Shown here: positions 45,350 to 56,779 of the stretch, piece by piece
How positions within the stretch are numbered: the stretch's first letter is position 1
How the letters are laid out: each line of letters starts with the position of its first letter
Source of the DNA: Clarkia xantiana subsp. parviflora
Taxonomy: Eukaryota > Streptophyta > Magnoliopsida > Myrtales > Onagraceae
Direction of reading: 5' to 3'
Assembly (NCBI GenBank): GCA_036873135.1
Contig: JAPTYO010000018.1
Coordinates: 13,507,503-13,571,502, forward strand
DNA length: 64,000 bases
Position numbers and translations under genes: made by a program
The notes under the pieces: generated by a model
The model's input: only the letters and a program-made list of their open reading frames with translations
Databases searched by the model: none
What the model was told of the DNA's origin: nothing

Positions 45350-48300
45350 CTATCTAGCAAGCAGCGGTGAAGGAGACAAGGCATCATCCGAAATATCGTA
45401 GAACAACTCGTCGCTCTTGCACAAGGAATACACAATATCCACCATGGAAGGCCTCTTGGAAGGATCTTTATTGAAGCAAGCAAGTGCCAAGTTGACCACA
45501 CTCACCACGCTCTCCATCGACATTGTGTCCCCTAGAAGACTCTCATCCATCCACTCCCTCACACGCCTCGCCTTCCCCTCTTGATCACTCACGCCCTCAA
45601 AAACCCTAACTGCACTACCCCACAGCACCTTCCCACTCTCCTCGTCAAACGCCTCTTTCCCCGAAACAAGCTCAAGAAGCACCACACCAAACGAAAACAC
45701 GTCCATTCTGGTGGAGACAATCCCGTCCGATAAGTACTCGGGTGCAATGTACCCTTGTGTACCCACAATGTGCATCGTGATAGCATTGCACCCTGACTTG
45801 GCAAGCCCGAAGTTTGCGATCTTGGCTCGCATTGTTGAGTCGAGGAGGATGTTACTGCTCTTTATGTCTTTGTGGACCACTCGTGGTCTCGTGTGCTCAT
45901 GGATGTATTGCAGCCCGTTGGCTATGTCGATCGCGATCCTCAGTCTTGTTTTCCAGTTCAACCCTTGGGTTTTGGTGGTGTTGTCGTGAAGCCATGAATA
46001 CAAGGAACCGTTTTCCACAAACTCGTAGATGAGATAGCAAGTTCCGTCAGTTTGGTCGATGCAGAAACCCTCTAGCTTCACCAAATTACCGTGGTTCACC
46101 TAAACAAACCAACAAAATTTGAATTATTAACGTTTAAACCATCTAGCTAGCTATAACCCATGCATATCATTTATTACTAATTAAAATTCTTCTTGTTAAA
46201 AATTATCATCATCATAAAAACCATAAGATAGTAATTATGATTTTATCAATATTATCCTATTAATTGTAGGATTAACAGGTATTTTGGGATAACGTGTTTA
46301 ATCAATATACTGTTTTGGTACAAGACATCTGGAATTTACTGATACGTTACGTCACTCAACTGTTAATTTTGACAGTTAGTCAACCCACGAGAGTTGTACA
46401 TGAAAAGCTCCAATTTTTTTTTTTTTTTTTTTTTTTCAATTTAGCTCCCTTATTTATAAACCTAACTATTTCTTTTTTATAATTTAGTCTTTAAACTTGT
46501 TCCAATTGAACCTTGCCTCTATTGACTAATGATAGGTTCGACCATGGTTAGGGTCACCTGATCTAGCCGACCTATGGTCGGACCTAGGCTTGGGCTAGAC
46601 CTCTTAATTAAGACCTAGGTTAAATTGGAACTCAATCGGAATTAGGTCCCAGTCAGGGAATCGTCGGAGGAGGAGTACAATGAGGGGGGAAGAGGAGGAG
46701 TCGAAGGACGAGGATGGAGGAGGATTCCAAGGAAGAGGATAGAGGCGTCGAAGCACTGAGGAGGGTGGAGTTATTAGATGTTGGGATTGGAATCTTAAAG
46801 GTGCCTGAAAAACCACGGTTTGACGGATTGGTATCTGAGAAAATGTTTTGTGATTTTCAAATACCTCAGAATTTCAAAGTGTTGCACCGTCACTTCACCC
46901 CTCCAACGACTCATGAGCAGTAGGGGAATGATTCATCGGAGGAGCGTCGGAAAAAGGAGGAAGGTGGAGTCACCGGATGAGAAGTCGTCAGAGGAGGATG
47001 AATTCGTAGAATTTAGATAAGTCTTCAGGATGAGGATGTGGATTCTTCAGATCAGAAGAAATGAGGAGTCAAAGGAGGAGGAGGAGAAGAAGGAAATGAC
47101 TCGTCGAAAGAGTCGTCAGAGGAGGATAAAGAGGAGGAGGGAGGAGTTGAAGGAGGATGATGAAGATTAAAGGAGGAGGATTTGGAGGAGTTAATAGATA
47201 ATAAAGAAAAAGAAGAAGAAAGACAATATTATTTTCATCTTTTTAAGTGTCACCTTAATGATAACATGCCAACCACATGATCACTTTCCATCCATTTTGA
47301 ATGTAGAAAATGACAGTGCTTCACTTTGGAGTTCTGAAGTACCCAAAAGTAACAAAATTATTTGAAGTATCAATTTGTCAATTCGTATTTACTTAGTATG
47401 TAAATGATTTCAATCCTTATAAAATATATAAGGAATCACACGGAAGCAGCGGAAACATCACCCTAGTAACTAATTAACTAGTAACTAATTAACGAAGAAT
47501 ATGTTTAACCATTTTCGTGTTTCCACCTTTAATTAATCTTTATTTTTAAGATGTTCTCCCTTAATCCAGCAGCAGCTAGTAGTGTACTACTACCCGAATA
47601 TTTATTTTCAGTTAAAATTTGATGGAAGGGGCATTGAACACGTTTATGGCCTAATGTGTAGTTACTTCTGAAAGTTACTAAAACGGGTAGCAACAACATT
47701 TGGAAAAAAAACGTTAGGAAGAGGGGGATTTTAAGGGGAAAACTGAAAAAATGCACAAACATTAGGGGAGGAAGTGATAATTTACTAAATTCTAAATCGA
47801 TAACTTGGATCTTTATAGGGACAGAGGCTGTGATATCTCCATCTATGGTTGTTAGTCTGAGTGGAACCATACCATTGATGGCATATTGAACATTTTCAAA
47901 AGGCAAATCGATTATGAGGAACGTTGAAGATCCTTCCTTGCATAAAAACGGTAGCTGAACTCGTCTTCCTATGTTATTTCCACTTTTATCTTAAAAACTT
48001 GTTATTTTACTTTAGTCCACGGACCTAATTTATCAGAGTCAATTACGTCACGATTCCATTCCATTTAATTTATATATTTGATTAGTTAGTTAAAAAAATA
48101 ACGGGGACAACTTAGAATCAGCTATTAACTCACGGCGGAGTCCTTATTTGCACAAAATGCGTTAGGTTGAGGACCAAATTTGTAATTAGCCCAATAGAAT
48201 TATAAATAAAGGATCATATCCATCTGTACTGTCATTTTAAATTCTGTTTGCAGTCTAATAATTCAACAAGGTATCGGGGTTCCTAAAATAATGTAGTAAT

Positions 48301-50013
48301 AAAATATAAATCACACTTTATTTAAGAGCTAATAATTATTTGACATCTCACTAAACAACCATTATTTTATGTGTACAAATCGACACCTAATGCAGTGGTG
48401 TCTTAATCATGGAATGTCCTTTTCACGACTATTTAGCAGGTTTTTTACTCGATAATAGATAATAGTTAAATAGTTGTTGCATATCAAATTGACTACCAAA
48501 ATAAAAATTATCCGTCCATATTTCTTACCTAATAATAAGTGAAAAGGATAAAAAAGAGAAAGATAGTAACTAACAATGAAAATGAGCTTTTGACTTGTAG
48601 AGAGGCGAATCTTAAAGTGGGGGGGTTTGACAGACATAACGTAACCTAAGTTTGAATTATTCAAAGCAAACGAGCGACTGACTACCACCACGCCTTCACT
48701 CTATTATTCTTCTTTAGGAAAATACAACATATTGCTGCTCTGTTTGTTTGGTGGTATATATATAGTAGGGTTGTTAATTATTATGAAGTGAAATGATTAA
48801 GTGGGTTATGTTTTTAAGAAATTAAAATTAATTAATAATCGATGTTTCTCCGGCGGCTAATTAATAGATGTTTGTAAAATAGAGAGAGAGAAAGGGTTAC
48901 CTTCTGCAATATCTTGAGCTCGTCGGTGGCATCCCACTTCATCTTTTTGATGGCGTAAATCTCGCCATCAATGGATCCTCTGTATACAGACCCCTGAATT
49001 AAGCTTTTGGAGCTGAATCCTTCCGTCCCCTCTCTCAACTCATCCATCTTAAACACTCTGTACTTATCCAGACACTCCGATACATCCGCCATTAGATTTA
49101 CCTCCTCCACATCCATTTTTTTGGGGGGCGGTGCTGACCAGTACTGCTTTCTTCTCTCAATCTCATCACCACCATCAGTGAATCTCTTCTTCGCGCCTCT
49201 CGCTGTCTTAATCCAAGCTCCAATCAACATAATCAATAGAATCCCCACGATTCCCAGCCCAATCGATAACCCTGCTATCAAGCCTTTTCTGTCGTCATCG
49301 GTAGTGGAGGCCGGCACCGGAGCCAGAGCCGTAACATTTGGCTGCGTGAAATTGGGGAGACTCGAGACCGGGACGAAGATGGTCTCCGACACCTGGGTGT
49401 TGTTCCCGTTGAGGTCGATAATCGATTGGGGATCGACGCCGAATCGGGAAGCGACAGAGGAAACGTTGTCGGATGGCTGGAAGACGTAGGAGATGAGGTG
49501 TTTGATCTGTTGTGTTGGGTTAGGGCACTTGCAGAAGATGGGGAAGATGACTTGCTGGCCAATGGAGATGTTGGTGGGGACGAGAGTGGGGTTGACGATC
49601 TCGACGGACTGGTAAGTAGTGAGGTTAGCAAACTTGTAGGTGGAGACGTACCAGAAGGTGTCGCCGGAGACGACTGTGTAGGAGATGTTGGCGTAGGAGA
49701 AGGTTTGGTTGTTGCTGACTTTGTTGCAGGAGCAGGTGAGGGGGATGAGTAGGGGTTCGCCGGGGAGGAGAGGGGACGCCGGAGAGGAGATGTTGCTGGG
49801 GTCGGCGATCATTGGGCGGCTGAGTCCGAAGAGATCGCCGATGGAGGCCAGATCTAGATAGTCGGGAGAGGCGGCTTGGTAATAGGCGTATGTGAGGCAT
49901 GGGTAGGTGCTCTGGTTGGCGGCGCAACTGAAGCCGGGGGTGCTGGGCTGACCTCTCGAAGGGGATACCAAGAAGAAGAGACGCATCAGGAGCAGGATTA
50001 CTGCCTTCTTCAT
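45350..50013 (-). CDS. LysM receptor-like kinase, LYK4/LYK5 class (two exons)
   Basis: Exons 50013-48901 and 46099-45350 join in phase 0 (AAG|gtaacc ... tttag|GTGAAC) to encode 620 residues, the normal family length. It has a signal peptide (about 1-21), three LysM regions (about 40-96, 110-163 and 175-220) separated by CSC (94-96) and CKC (161-163), a transmembrane helix (about 244-268), and a cytoplasmic kinase domain (about 325-600). LysM receptors bind chitin-type oligosaccharides at the plasma membrane. The kinase looks inactive: no GxGxxG loop (QGSVYRG), HKD at 447-449, and NFG instead of DFG at 467-469, while the ATP-site Lys (AIKK, 356) and APE (490-492) remain. This pattern fits the LYK4/LYK5/NFP branch, which works with an active CERK1-type partner. 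The start is the first ATG before the signal peptide. No frame damage was seen. Confidence 0.93.
46100..48900 (-). other. Intron of the LysM receptor gene (2.8 kb)
   Basis: Donor GTAACC at 48900-48895 and acceptor tttgtttag at 46108-46100. It holds a T homopolymer (about 46412-46434), a strongly purine-biased GAGGAG stretch (about 46665-47215) and AT-rich sequence. No gene or well-bounded transposon was recognised. It splits the kinase domain just after the beta3 Lys region, between LKILQK and VNHGNLVKL. Confidence 0.85.
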
Positions 50014-51021
50014 TTCCTTTCCTCCTAATTTTTTTTATTAAATTTGGATTTTTTGTTGGATGGATGGATGAGGTTTCAACAAGTTCCGTTCCGTGTTTAT
50101 TATACTGGTGTGGTGGAGAGAGGTGAATGGGATGGGAGTCTCTGTCAGGTTTCTGTATCTCAAAGTCAAGGTCAACAAAAATTACTTGGATATATCTAAA
50201 CAAATATAATTCTTCTAGAATAACTTAATATGTTTATGCTTCAAAATCTCTATAATTTTAATATTTATTAAAATAATTTTAAAGTTCTTTTAATATTAAA
50301 TGTATAATATTTTTCTACGTCATATAATTAAATTAAAGATTCTGAATTATCAAAATATTCCCGTAACTGAATAATTTTATTTAAATTTAAATATGTATAA
50401 ATATATCTTTTAGAGCATCCAATATGGTTTTAGTTAAACTGTATTATTTAAAGTTGTCACGTATATTATTTATGTTTATTTTAAGTAATACACATAAATA
50501 ACATTTTTTCTGCAATCGAATTACTTAAATATACTAGAGGTAAGCGCATGCGTTGCATACGCGCCAGTTGTTTTTTTTTAATTCGTGATTAGTTTCTAAA
50601 ACCGCACAAAAATCTGTAGAAATTTTATTAATTTTTGAATGTGAGAAAATATACAAAATAACATAAAAACGTAAAAGAAAACTTCTAACATAAGAGTAAA
50701 TTATTACAAACTTACCGATTTTAATTACTTGCAAATGTTAGTGGCTTGTAAAATTCGTCGTTATATTCGGAATGGCGAAAAATCTACTACCGATTTAGAG
50801 ATGATTAATAAAAACTTAATTTTATCATTGAGATAAATTGCCACTTAGATTTTTATTATTAGAGGTTATAATATAATATTAAAAAATATTGGTGCGCACC
50901 ATTTTGTATGGCTCGAATGCAAAACAGAAATTTCAGTTGACCCTATGGACTGACTGCCACAGTTTATATAAACTCATGATTGTTTTTGCATTCACTATTC
51001 AAATAGCAATATTGCAAGTAA
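50014..51021 (-). promoter_or_regulatory. Upstream region of the LysM receptor gene
   Basis: About 1 kb of mostly AT-rich sequence before the ATG. The first 150 bases upstream are less AT-rich and probably include the 5' leader. A specific TATA box or defence-type element cannot be assigned with confidence. The MITE at 51022 bounds it. Confidence 0.35.
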
Positions 51022-51438
51022 GAGCATCCACAGTGGTATTACGTAAAGATTACGTAAACGTGGGTCCTACATGTTTATTTAAGTAAAGCAACAAAAACTA
51101 TCTACAGTGGGTTTACATAGCATTCCTTAAAGATGGAACCCACACGTAAATTTATGTTTTTACATAAAGCATTCCTTAAATTTAAGTAATGCACTATGTA
51201 TTACGTAACCAATTTTTTATTATAAATTAATTCATTTTATAATTAATGCTAATATCTTATTGGTGGTTGTTGGAAAAATTAATAATAAAATATATTTAAG
51301 GAATATGTTTAAGTAATACGATTGCAGAGAAAATATTTTTTACGTGTGTCTTAAATTTACGTATTACTTAAAGTGCACATAAATGTCTACGTGGCAACTT
51401 TAAAGAATACAATTTATGTAAAACCATTGTGGATGCTC
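51022..51438. mobile_element. MITE with GAGCATCCACAGTGG ends, TAA target (Tourist-like), copy 1
   Basis: 417 bp with inverted ends GAGCATCCACAGTGG and CCATTGTGGATGCTC, flanked by TAA on both sides. A three-base TAA/TTA duplication is typical of PIF/Harbinger (Tourist) MITEs. AT-rich interior, no coding. It lies about 1 kb upstream of the LysM receptor start. Confidence 0.8.
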
Positions 51439-51582
51439 TAAGAGAGAAAATCTCAATTTCTACATAAATAAAATGACACATGTGAAGGTATTCAAACATA
51501 TATGTATCTTACAATAAATCTAGTTGTTAATCCATGAACAGTTCATATTAGATGTCTCTTCTCAACAGTCTATTGATCTTTA

Positions 51583-53395
51583 GAGCACTTCCAATAGGAA
51601 GTGCCTAGTGCCTCCACATCAGCAGCCACGTCACTGCCAACTCATCAAAGTGGCACTGCTACAGTATTTGCTACAGTAAATGACACTGTAAAATTGGCAC
51701 TCTCTCCAGTAGTGGAGGTCAAGTTCCACTTCTACATTGGGACCCACATAATTTCATAATTCAAATATAATTTTTGCATTATATACAAATTATATATCAT
51801 TATATATAAATTATATATTCATATTTTTTTTACAAATACGGACATGAATAAATAATGAGATTCAAGTATTAGATGTTTTAATTAAAAAAAAAATAGGGAA
51901 AATATAAACAAAATTATAAAAATGTAATTGAATTTTTTAATAAAAATTTACATTCTATAGGGATAAGAAAATAACCGGTCCGGTCGGTTCGGAACTGGTA
52001 TAGACTGGACCGGTTCCAAACAGACCAATTATGCGAGAGGAGAACCAGACCAAAAACCAGTAATATACTTCTCAAAAAATTGATTTTTGACTGGACCAGA
52101 CTATTTTGAACTGGTTTTTAACTTGATCAGTTTTGTCGGAGGATCGGTTTTTTTTTTTTTTTAATTAGGGTAAATTTGTATAGGAAAATGGGTCAGACCA
52201 GTTTTGAACCGAACCAGACTTTTTTTACAGTTCCAGTCCAAAATCAGTCCAGAATTTTTAGTGCTAATTTCAAATTCAGCTCATACCGGACCATACTGTT
52301 TTAATTAGTACCAATCCAGTTCGGAACATATTCAGGCCCGACCGGTTCGTGCATATCCATAGTTCTCTATTGTCAATTCATTGCAATAATTATACGTTAC
52401 TTGACCAAGGTAAAATTACTATTATGTGCAGTCCGCATGCGGCATGCAGAATAATTGATAAGTATAATTGTTGATATAATAACATTGATCAATCAAATTC
52501 ATTGAATCTATTATTTCACCATAATCAGTGTATATCTGTTATACGTTGATTGACATATCTTAATTCAACATCATCAACATATTCACGTTTATGTACATCC
52601 ATGATCATATTAGTAAATCGATTATTGCATTAATCATGTGTTTTTATATATGATTTCCAATATATGTAAATTACAAATATATTATATATACATCATTCTA
52701 AAAGTATAATTTTTATAATAATTTATCGTAAAAGATATATTTCTTTCATATAATAATATAATACGTAAAATATATAAGCATTAAAATAATATAATATTTT
52801 GTAGTAATTATTTTCCATATTTAATAATTTGAAATGTTATACTATTTCAAAATTTAGAATTAACGGTTATTCAACATGGTAACATATAAACAAATTAGAT
52901 ATGGAAATTTCGAAATTGATTCAAAGTTAAAAAGTAGTAATTTTGGTTCGTGTCGTTATTTATGTTACATAATATTCAAAATGACTGATTACAGCTCTTG
53001 TCTATCTGACTTAGCGTAACCGAATATATATACAATCAAAGAGATGAGCAACACAATCGAATAAAATAATATTAAAAAGTTGGCACCGACATGAACAGTA
53101 ACTTGAGAGTTCCTACTAGTAGGCACTGTCCCACTTCACTATTCACTCAATAATGACAAAACAGTAATATTAGTAATCCTAGTCACGCCTAGTGGCGCCT
53201 AGTCAGCGTCCAGTGGCAAAAATTGGAACTAGGCACTCCCATTTTGGAACAAGGCACTCCTATTGAAAATGCAAGTGCCTATTTAATCATTACCAGTAGG
53301 GACCAACAGTAAATGGCACTAGGCACTAGGAACTCTCTACAATAATAAATTTACAATATGGAACTAGGCACTAGACACTACTATTGAAAGTGCTC
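51583..53395. mobile_element. 1.8 kb TIR element with GAGCACTTCCAATAG ends, TTA target
   Basis: The left end is GAGCACTTCCAATAGGAAGT and the right end ...CTACTATTGAAAGTGCTC, with TTA on both sides (51580-51582 and 53396-53398). Subterminal parts repeat gtgcctagtgcc / ggcactaggcac in both orientations. The interior is AT-rich with no transposase. The target and end style suggest a PIF/Harbinger derivative. A second element is nested at about 51959-52370. Confidence 0.75.
51959..52370. mobile_element. Nested hAT-like MITE with ACCGGTCCGGTCGG ends
   Basis: The left end gggataagaaaataaccgg and right end ccggttcgtgcatatcc are imperfect inverted repeats. The interior is rich in ccagactggacc / accggtt words. 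GGATRTGCACGAACCGG is a frequent hAT MITE terminus in plants. The flanking duplication is unclear. Confidence 0.5.
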
Positions 53396-53398
53396 TTA

Positions 53399-55561
53399 TG
53401 CCCAAGAAAAATGAACCTAGGCAATGTAATACAACTCTTCTTTTGAAGCCTTTGGCTTTTTCTACAAATAGTGTTGCCAACAAAAAAAAATATATAGAAG
53501 TCAGTAAATTTGAGATTCGAGTTTGATGATGATTACCTTCTGTTTTCCAAGTATTGCAAGTCAGACCTCTCTTTCACGTTGCTCTTCCCCAACTTAATTG
53601 GTTAGTACCTAACATATTTATCTTCATTAAAAACAGTAGAAGTTAGAGACCATTAGTTAAACATTTTAGTAAAATTTACGACTTGAGAACAAAAAAAATA
53701 AAAACTGTGTTTAAAACATTTGAGTAAAACACAGTTTTAATTACCATTCATATCTTTAAAAGCTCCAACAAGATCATATGGGTTGATAAAGCTCACAAAT
53801 CTGCTCTTACTTTTCCAGTACTCTTGTCCCTTAATAAAAGAAAAGTACATAAGATGGAAATTATTATTATGTTGCATAGAATTATAGTGTAACATCACAT
53901 CATTTTGCTCGTCTATTTGAAGGCAGCTAGCCTAATCTTTTTAACCATTGTGATATGAAAAATAATTAGTGAACATACATATTTATGGACACATCTAATC
54001 TTAGCACTATTTCATGCAAACAAATCTAGTCTTTTCACCTTAAGACTAGAAGCACGCAAAGCCTACCTTAAAATAGTCAAACAAATATAATTGCCCCCTG
54101 GCCTTCAAACAAATATCTAAAGAAAACATGCTCATTACCAGAAAATCTAATATTTACTCATTTAGAAAGCATGAGATTTCATTAGATGATCATATAAGAA
54201 GATACATGAGTATAAGAATAATATGGCCATAAATTATAAGAACCAAAAGTAATGAGAACTTGATAGTGCATATGAAGGGTATAAAGACTTAAACAAGACA
54301 CGCAATTAATAGGATACATAATCTAAGACTAAAGTTGCAAAAAAAATTAGCAATATGTTTTCGAAAAATTTCATTCTAGGCTTAGCAGCTAAATGATTGA
54401 AACTTAGGCAGTGGATTATCTAAGTTTCAAACATGAAACATAGTATTAAAAGTAGAGTATTTCTCATACTCTATCATATCAAAAGTCTAGACACTTTAAT
54501 ACATATTGAGTTTGAATAATAGAGAAACCATTCAGGAAAACTGAAACTCCAGAGAATATGGTACATGCAAACTGTCAAGTTTTATGTTCTTCACTTCCAT
54601 ATAACTACAAATAAGCGTACAAAAGCCTTTGGTAACTCAAAAGTAGAACTAAAAATAAACTTATAAAAACCACTCGAAAGGAACAAAGCATAGCTAATTA
54701 TGTTATTCAAATTTAATATTCTGACAACACTAAGCTACCGCTAGTGTACCTCTACTCTTCTTGGACTCTAGACTGATGGTATGGCTCCTACCTGAAGTTA
54801 TATCAGATGGTTAAATAAAATGATCCCACTATCAAGTATGAAAAGATTACCCTAGTTCAAAGTAGAAATTTAATGTTGAAATTTCATCTTTATAATTACT
54901 TTGGACTTCCTAAGTTCTCTCTGAATCTATCATGTAATTCTACACAACATACAAAATAAATATTCTAGCATAGACCTAGCAAAGCTTATGAAGGCGTAGC
55001 TCCATGGTTTGGTGTGAGCAAGCTTTGTGTGAGTTCAATAAACAATGAGAATGTAGTAAAAATGATGATGAGACTTCTTGAAAGAAGGTGGTCTGTAAAG
55101 GTATGTAAAAATGATCACAGTCTGGATACACTATACTAATCTTTTCTAATAACTGATACAAAACACAGAACTTGTTTTGTTGTGTTGTTTGAGAGTTTAG
55201 GCAGTATTTATTGGACATAACCACGGATTGGAATGGTGCTGGCCATATAGAAATCTGTGGCTTTGCTTTAGTAGACATACTGGTTATGGTGGCTATGGAA
55301 ATTGAGTTAAAGGATCCAGAATCTTCGAGATTATTCAACAACATTTCTCCATCAAGTAGTGGATAGAGATGGAAAATGGACATGTTTACAACGACGTTAT
55401 CTTAAATCCCTAACGGCTCCAACAAGCAACCGAATTGGCAGACCAACTTGCCGGTGGTAACGGGTGGTGGTGGTGGTGGTGGCCATATGAGAAGCAATAG
55501 CGATGGAATAGCGGTGGCAAGAGTAAAAAATGAAATTAAGCACAAATCTACTCAAAAGTAC
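53399..55561. other. AT-rich stretch with at least one candidate exon
   Basis: Mostly AT-rich with no transposon ends recognised. Candidate minus-strand exon signals are listed separately. The minus-strand frame 55383-54976 (135 codons) has no recognisable domain and is probably chance. Confidence 0.35.
53745..53829 (-). other. Candidate exon of an unrecognised minus-strand gene
   Basis: 85 bases bounded by an acceptor ttttattaag and a donor GTAATT. One frame is open throughout and reads GQEYWKSKSRFVSFINPYDL then VGAFKDMN. The composition is far more protein-like than its AT-rich flanks. I do not recognise the family. A possible next exon with LGKSNVKERSDLQYLENRR precedes another donor, gtaatcatc, at about 53534, but its acceptor and phase are unclear. 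Confidence 0.4.
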
Positions 55562-55859
55562 CTGATTTGTAACCATAGCTCTGAACTGGATCTGTAGCGG
55601 ATGAAATATGCAGTGACCGACGAAGACGGGAGGACAGGTGAACGGAATCAACATATCGGTGGGCTGGCCGGCAATGGACGAGAGTAATGGGCTGTAGCCA
55701 AATGGGAAACAGCAGTAATGGAATCGACGGTATCTTGAGGAGAAAAAGAAATTATGGATTTAGTACCAACCGTCTGAGATGAAGGGATGTGGATGATGTT
55801 TTGGATAGAGTATGATATAGATTGAATTTGACAGAGAGAGAGATTGATGAGCGAGAATT
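55562..55859 (-). other. Candidate first exon or 5' leader of an unrecognised minus-strand gene
   Basis: Read on the minus strand, CT-rich leader-like sequence is followed by two short frames and ends in ATGGTTACAAATCAG|gtacttttg, a good splice donor at 55561. The LINE at 55860-59122 sits directly at its upstream end. After removing the LINE and one target duplication the leader continues at 59135 onward. No protein family was recognised. It may be a non-coding transcript. Confidence 0.35.
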
Positions 55860-55912
55860 TTTTTTTTTTTTTTTGTCTTAAAACATCCATAATATATATA
55901 GAATAGGCCCAC

Positions 55913-56329
55913 TTAGTCCACCCGTAATGGATACGGAATGTCCTGAGTTAACCAAGATCCGGTTACAAATAAGTTCGAAGCACTAGTAATAAGTTTGTGT
56001 GCTTTAGAGACCCGAAGTCTAGGTACAGCATAAATAACAAACGAGGTAACAGAAATTAATAACTGGATATCCTGGACGATGCCGAACAAGGAAGGGTTGC
56101 AGCCTGTCGAAGAGAGTTCAATCTGCTTTAGTAGCTTGGTCGAATCTGTGAACAGGATGTGGTAATCCTGCGGATGTAACCTAGCCAACAGTAAACCTGC
56201 CCGAACAGCTAATCCTTCTGACAAAAGAGGGTCATCTCCAGGCACCGAAACTACGGAGGCCGCTACTGTTCCGCCACTATTGTTTAGTAAAATTGCGCCT
56301 CCAAAAACAAGGAACTTCCCAGCTCTCAC
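55913..56329 (-). pseudogene. LINE A RNase H-like C-terminus
   Basis: The frame reads GGAILLNNSGGTVAASVVSV, then LLSEGLAVRAGLLLARL, ILFTDSTKLLKQIE, VQDIQLLI and AVPRLRVSKAHKL, ending at 55913. This matches the RNase H domain found at the end of plant LINE polyproteins, with the Glu in SEGLA and Asp in TDS kept but the first catalytic Asp missing. It begins within about 60 bases of the ORF1 tail, so the whole endonuclease and RT have been lost. Confidence 0.75.
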
Positions 56330-56779
56330 TGCTCAGTCACACACTATAGAGGTCTTTGTGTGTAACGGCGGTCTTCTCCTGGGAGCTACACTGGTGGGGA
56401 CTGAGGGGGTGCCTCCGTGTCCTCAGTATGTTTTTTCGGTCCGATGGGGTGTTTGCGGTTCAGGAATTTGCGTGCTGGACGCGGGCCCACAGACATTCTT
56501 GGAGTGCGGCGAGTGCGCTCGTTTGTCCCTTCCATATGTGGCTCCTGAGTGATAAGCCTTGGCCTTTTCCTGTGCGGTCCGATGTTATCCTCCTCAAGAG
56601 AGTTGGGGAATGCAGGTTCCTTCCCTGGCCTCCTGTTCGGTTGGGGGCCCTCCCCCAACTGACCGCTTCTGGCTTCGTCTTCCTGGTCTAGTACAATGAG
56701 GGATCCCATGTGCAGCGGTTCCTTTTCTGGCCGATGGTATAGTTGGGGGCCCTCCCCCAACTCCCTATCCATCGGTTCA

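Noticed and set aside
47529..47906. 125-codon minus-strand frame in the receptor intron
   Set aside because: No domain, low-complexity Leu/Phe/Pro content, and it lies between good splice sites.
49007..49752. Plus-strand and alternative minus-strand frames over the LysM exon
   Set aside because: They are shadows of the receptor exon, which alone shows signal peptide, LysM and membrane segment.
54976..55383. 135-codon minus-strand frame as a gene
   Set aside because: No motif, no start or splice context that stands out, and composition like the AT-rich flanks.
56356..56691. Plus-strand frames over LINE A
   Set aside because: They are complements of the ORF1 tail without a domain.
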